From Deltaproteobacteria bacterium (GTDB taxonomy: Bacteria; Myxococcota_A; Polyangia; Nannocystales; Nannocystaceae), in NCBI GenBank assembly GCA_016709225.1, contig JADJEE010000001.1, positions 1,798,001 through 1,862,000 on the forward strand: a stretch of 64,000 nt of DNA. The letters run 5' to 3'. This document shows positions 62,783 through 64,000 of this stretch, in pieces. The position numbers and the translations under genes are program-made. The notes below the pieces were generated by a model. It made no database searches. It had not been told where the DNA came from and was given only the letters and a program-made list of their open reading frames with translations. The number at the start of each line of letters is the position of its first letter. Positions within the stretch are counted from its first letter, which is position 1.

Positions 62783-64000
62783 ATGCGCCTGGCCTATCCC
62801 TTCACGCTGGTCGGTCCCGTCGCGGTCGCGCTCACGCTCGTGGGCTGCGGCGACGACGTCACCGAGGCCGCCGACAGCTCGGGCTCGACGAGCGACGCCA
62901 CCGCCACCACGGGCACCACTGCATCGACCAGCGCCGACAGCAGCGGTAGCGACAGCAGCGGTGCCGACAGCAGCGGCAGCTCGGGCGGCAGCAGCGAGAG
63001 CACGGGCGGCGGCGATTCGGTGTGCGGTGACGGCGTGGTCGAGGGCGGCGAGGGCTGCGACGACGCCGGCGAGAGTGCCACCTGCAACGCCGACTGCACC
63101 GCCGCCCAGTGCGGCGACGCCGTGCTCAACCAGGCCGCAGGCGAGACCTGCGACGACGCCGGCGAGAGTGCCACCTGCAACGCCGACTGCACCGCCGCCC
63201 AGTGCGGCGACGCCGTGCTCAACCAGGCCGCCGGCGAGAGCTGCGACGCGGGAGGCGACACCGCACGCTGCGACGCCGACTGCACCGCGGTCGCGTGTGG
63301 CGACGGCATCACCAACGCGGCCGCCGGCGAGGATTGCGACGACGCCGGTGAGTCTGCCGCCTGCGACGCCGACTGCACTGCGAGCGCCTGCGGCGATGGG
63401 CTCACGAACGCGACCGCGGGCGAGAGCTGCGACGACGCGGGTCCCAGCGTCACCTGCGACGACGACTGCACACCCGCCACCTGCGGCGACGCGGTCGTCA
63501 ACACGGTCGCGGGCGAGCAGTGCGACGACGCCGGCGTGAGCGCGACGTGCAACGACGACTGCACCCTGGCCGCGTGCGGCGACGGCATCACCAACGCCGA
63601 GGCCGGCGAGAGCTGCGACGACGCCGGCGCATCGGCGACCTGCGACGTCGACTGCACCACCGCGACCTGTGGCGACGGCACCGCCAACGCGCTCGCGGGC
63701 GAAGCCTGCGACGCCGCCGGGGCCTCGGCCAGCTGCGACGACGACTGCACCATCGCCACCTGCGGCGACGGCACCGCTAACCCGCTCGCGGGCGAGGACT
63801 GTGACGACGCCGGCGACTCGCCCACCTGCGACGACGACTGCACCACCGCCACCTGCGGCGACGCCCACGTCAACCTCGCGGCCGGCGAGGACTGTGACGA
63901 CGCCGGCGTGTCGGCCAGCTGCGACGACGACTGCACCACCGCCACCTGTGGCGACGGCACCCTCAACGCGCTGGCCGGCGAGACCTGCGACGACGCTGGC
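62783..64000 (+). CDS. Cys-rich repeat lipoprotein (runs off the window)
   Basis: At least 406 aa of a larger protein. A signal peptide ends 'VALTLVGCG', then a Ser/Thr/Gly/Asp linker (about 22-78). From residue 81 there are eleven units of 29-31 residues of the form CGDGxxNxxAGExCDDAG followed by xSATCxxDCTxxx; the last is cut by the window end. Each unit has four Cys, so disulfide-stabilised rods are likely. Repeats of this type are common in myxobacterial cell-surface proteins and often carry a C-terminal sorting or anchoring part, which would lie outside. A TATCTT box lies just upstream, so the message may be leaderless. Confidence 0.88.
   Translation, partial: MRLAYPFTLVGPVAVALTLVGCGDDVTEAADSSGSTSDATATTGTTASTSADSSGSDSSGADSSGSSGGSSESTGGGDSVCGDGVVEGGEGCDDAGESATCNADCTAAQCGDAVLNQAAGETCDDAGESATCNADCTAAQCGDAVLNQAAGESCDAGGDTARCDADCTAVACGDGITNAAAGEDCDDAGESAACDADCTASACGDGLTNATAGESCDDAGPSVTCDDDCTPATCGDAVVNTVAGEQCDDAGVSATCNDDCTLAACGDGITNAEAGESCDDAGASATCDVDCTTATCGDGTANALAGEACDAAGASASCDDDCTIATCGDGTANPLAGEDCDDAGDSPTCDDDCTTATCGDAHVNLAAGEDCDDAGVSASCDDDCTTATCGDGTLNALAGETCDDAG
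63061..63246 (+). repeat. Two nearly identical 93-bp tandem units in the Cys-rich gene
   Basis: 63061-63153 and 63154-63246 differ at only two positions, whereas other units of the same array differ widely. This marks a recent in-frame duplication of one 31-residue repeat. Confidence 0.85.

Noticed and set aside
63023..64000. Regular repeats resembling a CRISPR array
   Set aside because: The repeat period (93 bp) is a multiple of three, the units encode Cys-rich protein modules in one open frame, and there are no unique spacers or cas genes.

Overview
The window is about 64 kb of very GC-rich DNA with dense genes on both strands. It looks like a chromosome segment of a myxobacterium (Myxococcota), probably near Nannocystaceae. 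The signs are many lipoproteins with Ser/Thr/Gly-rich linkers after the lipobox cysteine, a 31-residue Cys-rich repeat protein, a Hanks-type kinase with a TPR tail, a myxococcal-type sigma factor, an FHA-GGDEF protein and a GT61/NRPS-like block. The taxonomy is inferred from gene style, not measured.

Layout. 1-2 kb: the end of a sigma factor and an esterase-like lipoprotein. 2.3-5.8 kb: a light-sensing pair, a PpsR/CrtJ-type regulator overlapping a bacteriophytochrome that has no histidine kinase. 5.9-10 kb: a methyltransferase, a kynureninase-like PLP enzyme and lipoproteins. 10-11.8 kb: a VWA lipoprotein lying between two apparent mobile-element remnants. 11.8-18.6 kb, minus strand: the most unusual region, an R-body-type (reb) locus. 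It has six RebB-like small proteins, a DUF1906 glycoside-hydrolase-like protein, two small unknown proteins and an unexported subtilase. A near-perfect sigma-54 promoter and a sigma-54 activator gene lie directly upstream. 18.7-23 kb, plus strand: an ECF sigma factor, a Ser/Thr kinase-TPR protein and a small secreted protein. 23-29 kb: a beta-propeller-like lipoprotein, SGNH hydrolase plus GT61, and a one-module A-T-TE NRPS-like enzyme. 29-33 kb: TPR, TonB-like and pterin dehydratase genes.

33-40 kb: a rhomboid-like membrane protein, accA, miaA, mutL and an FHA-diguanylate cyclase, all on the minus strand. 40-46.7 kb: a penicillin-binding transpeptidase, a TPR/outer-membrane-like protein, a degenerate ANL enzyme, PEGA and LPP20-like proteins, and an unknown cytoplasmic protein. 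46.7-50.2 kb: a recombination operon, recD2-ruvC-ruvA. 50-56 kb: a double DsbA-like isomerase fusion, a beta-helix lipoprotein, a small frameshifted membrane ORF and two envelope proteins. 55.8-60 kb: maf, a YggS family gene, and a three-gene amine/amino-acid dehydrogenase operon related to HcnABC and hydroxyproline dehydrogenases. 60-64 kb: a lipoprotein, an OFA-type MFS transporter and a Cys-rich repeat lipoprotein that runs off the window.

How it fits together. The sigma-54 activator most likely switches on the reb operon. The neighbouring ECF factor and kinase could add a second layer of control. The PpsR-BphP pair could form a near-infrared switch acting on genes outside this window, since no photosynthesis genes are present here. 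The core genes are housekeeping islands between lineage-specific envelope genes. No tRNA, rRNA, CRISPR array or intact insertion sequence was seen.
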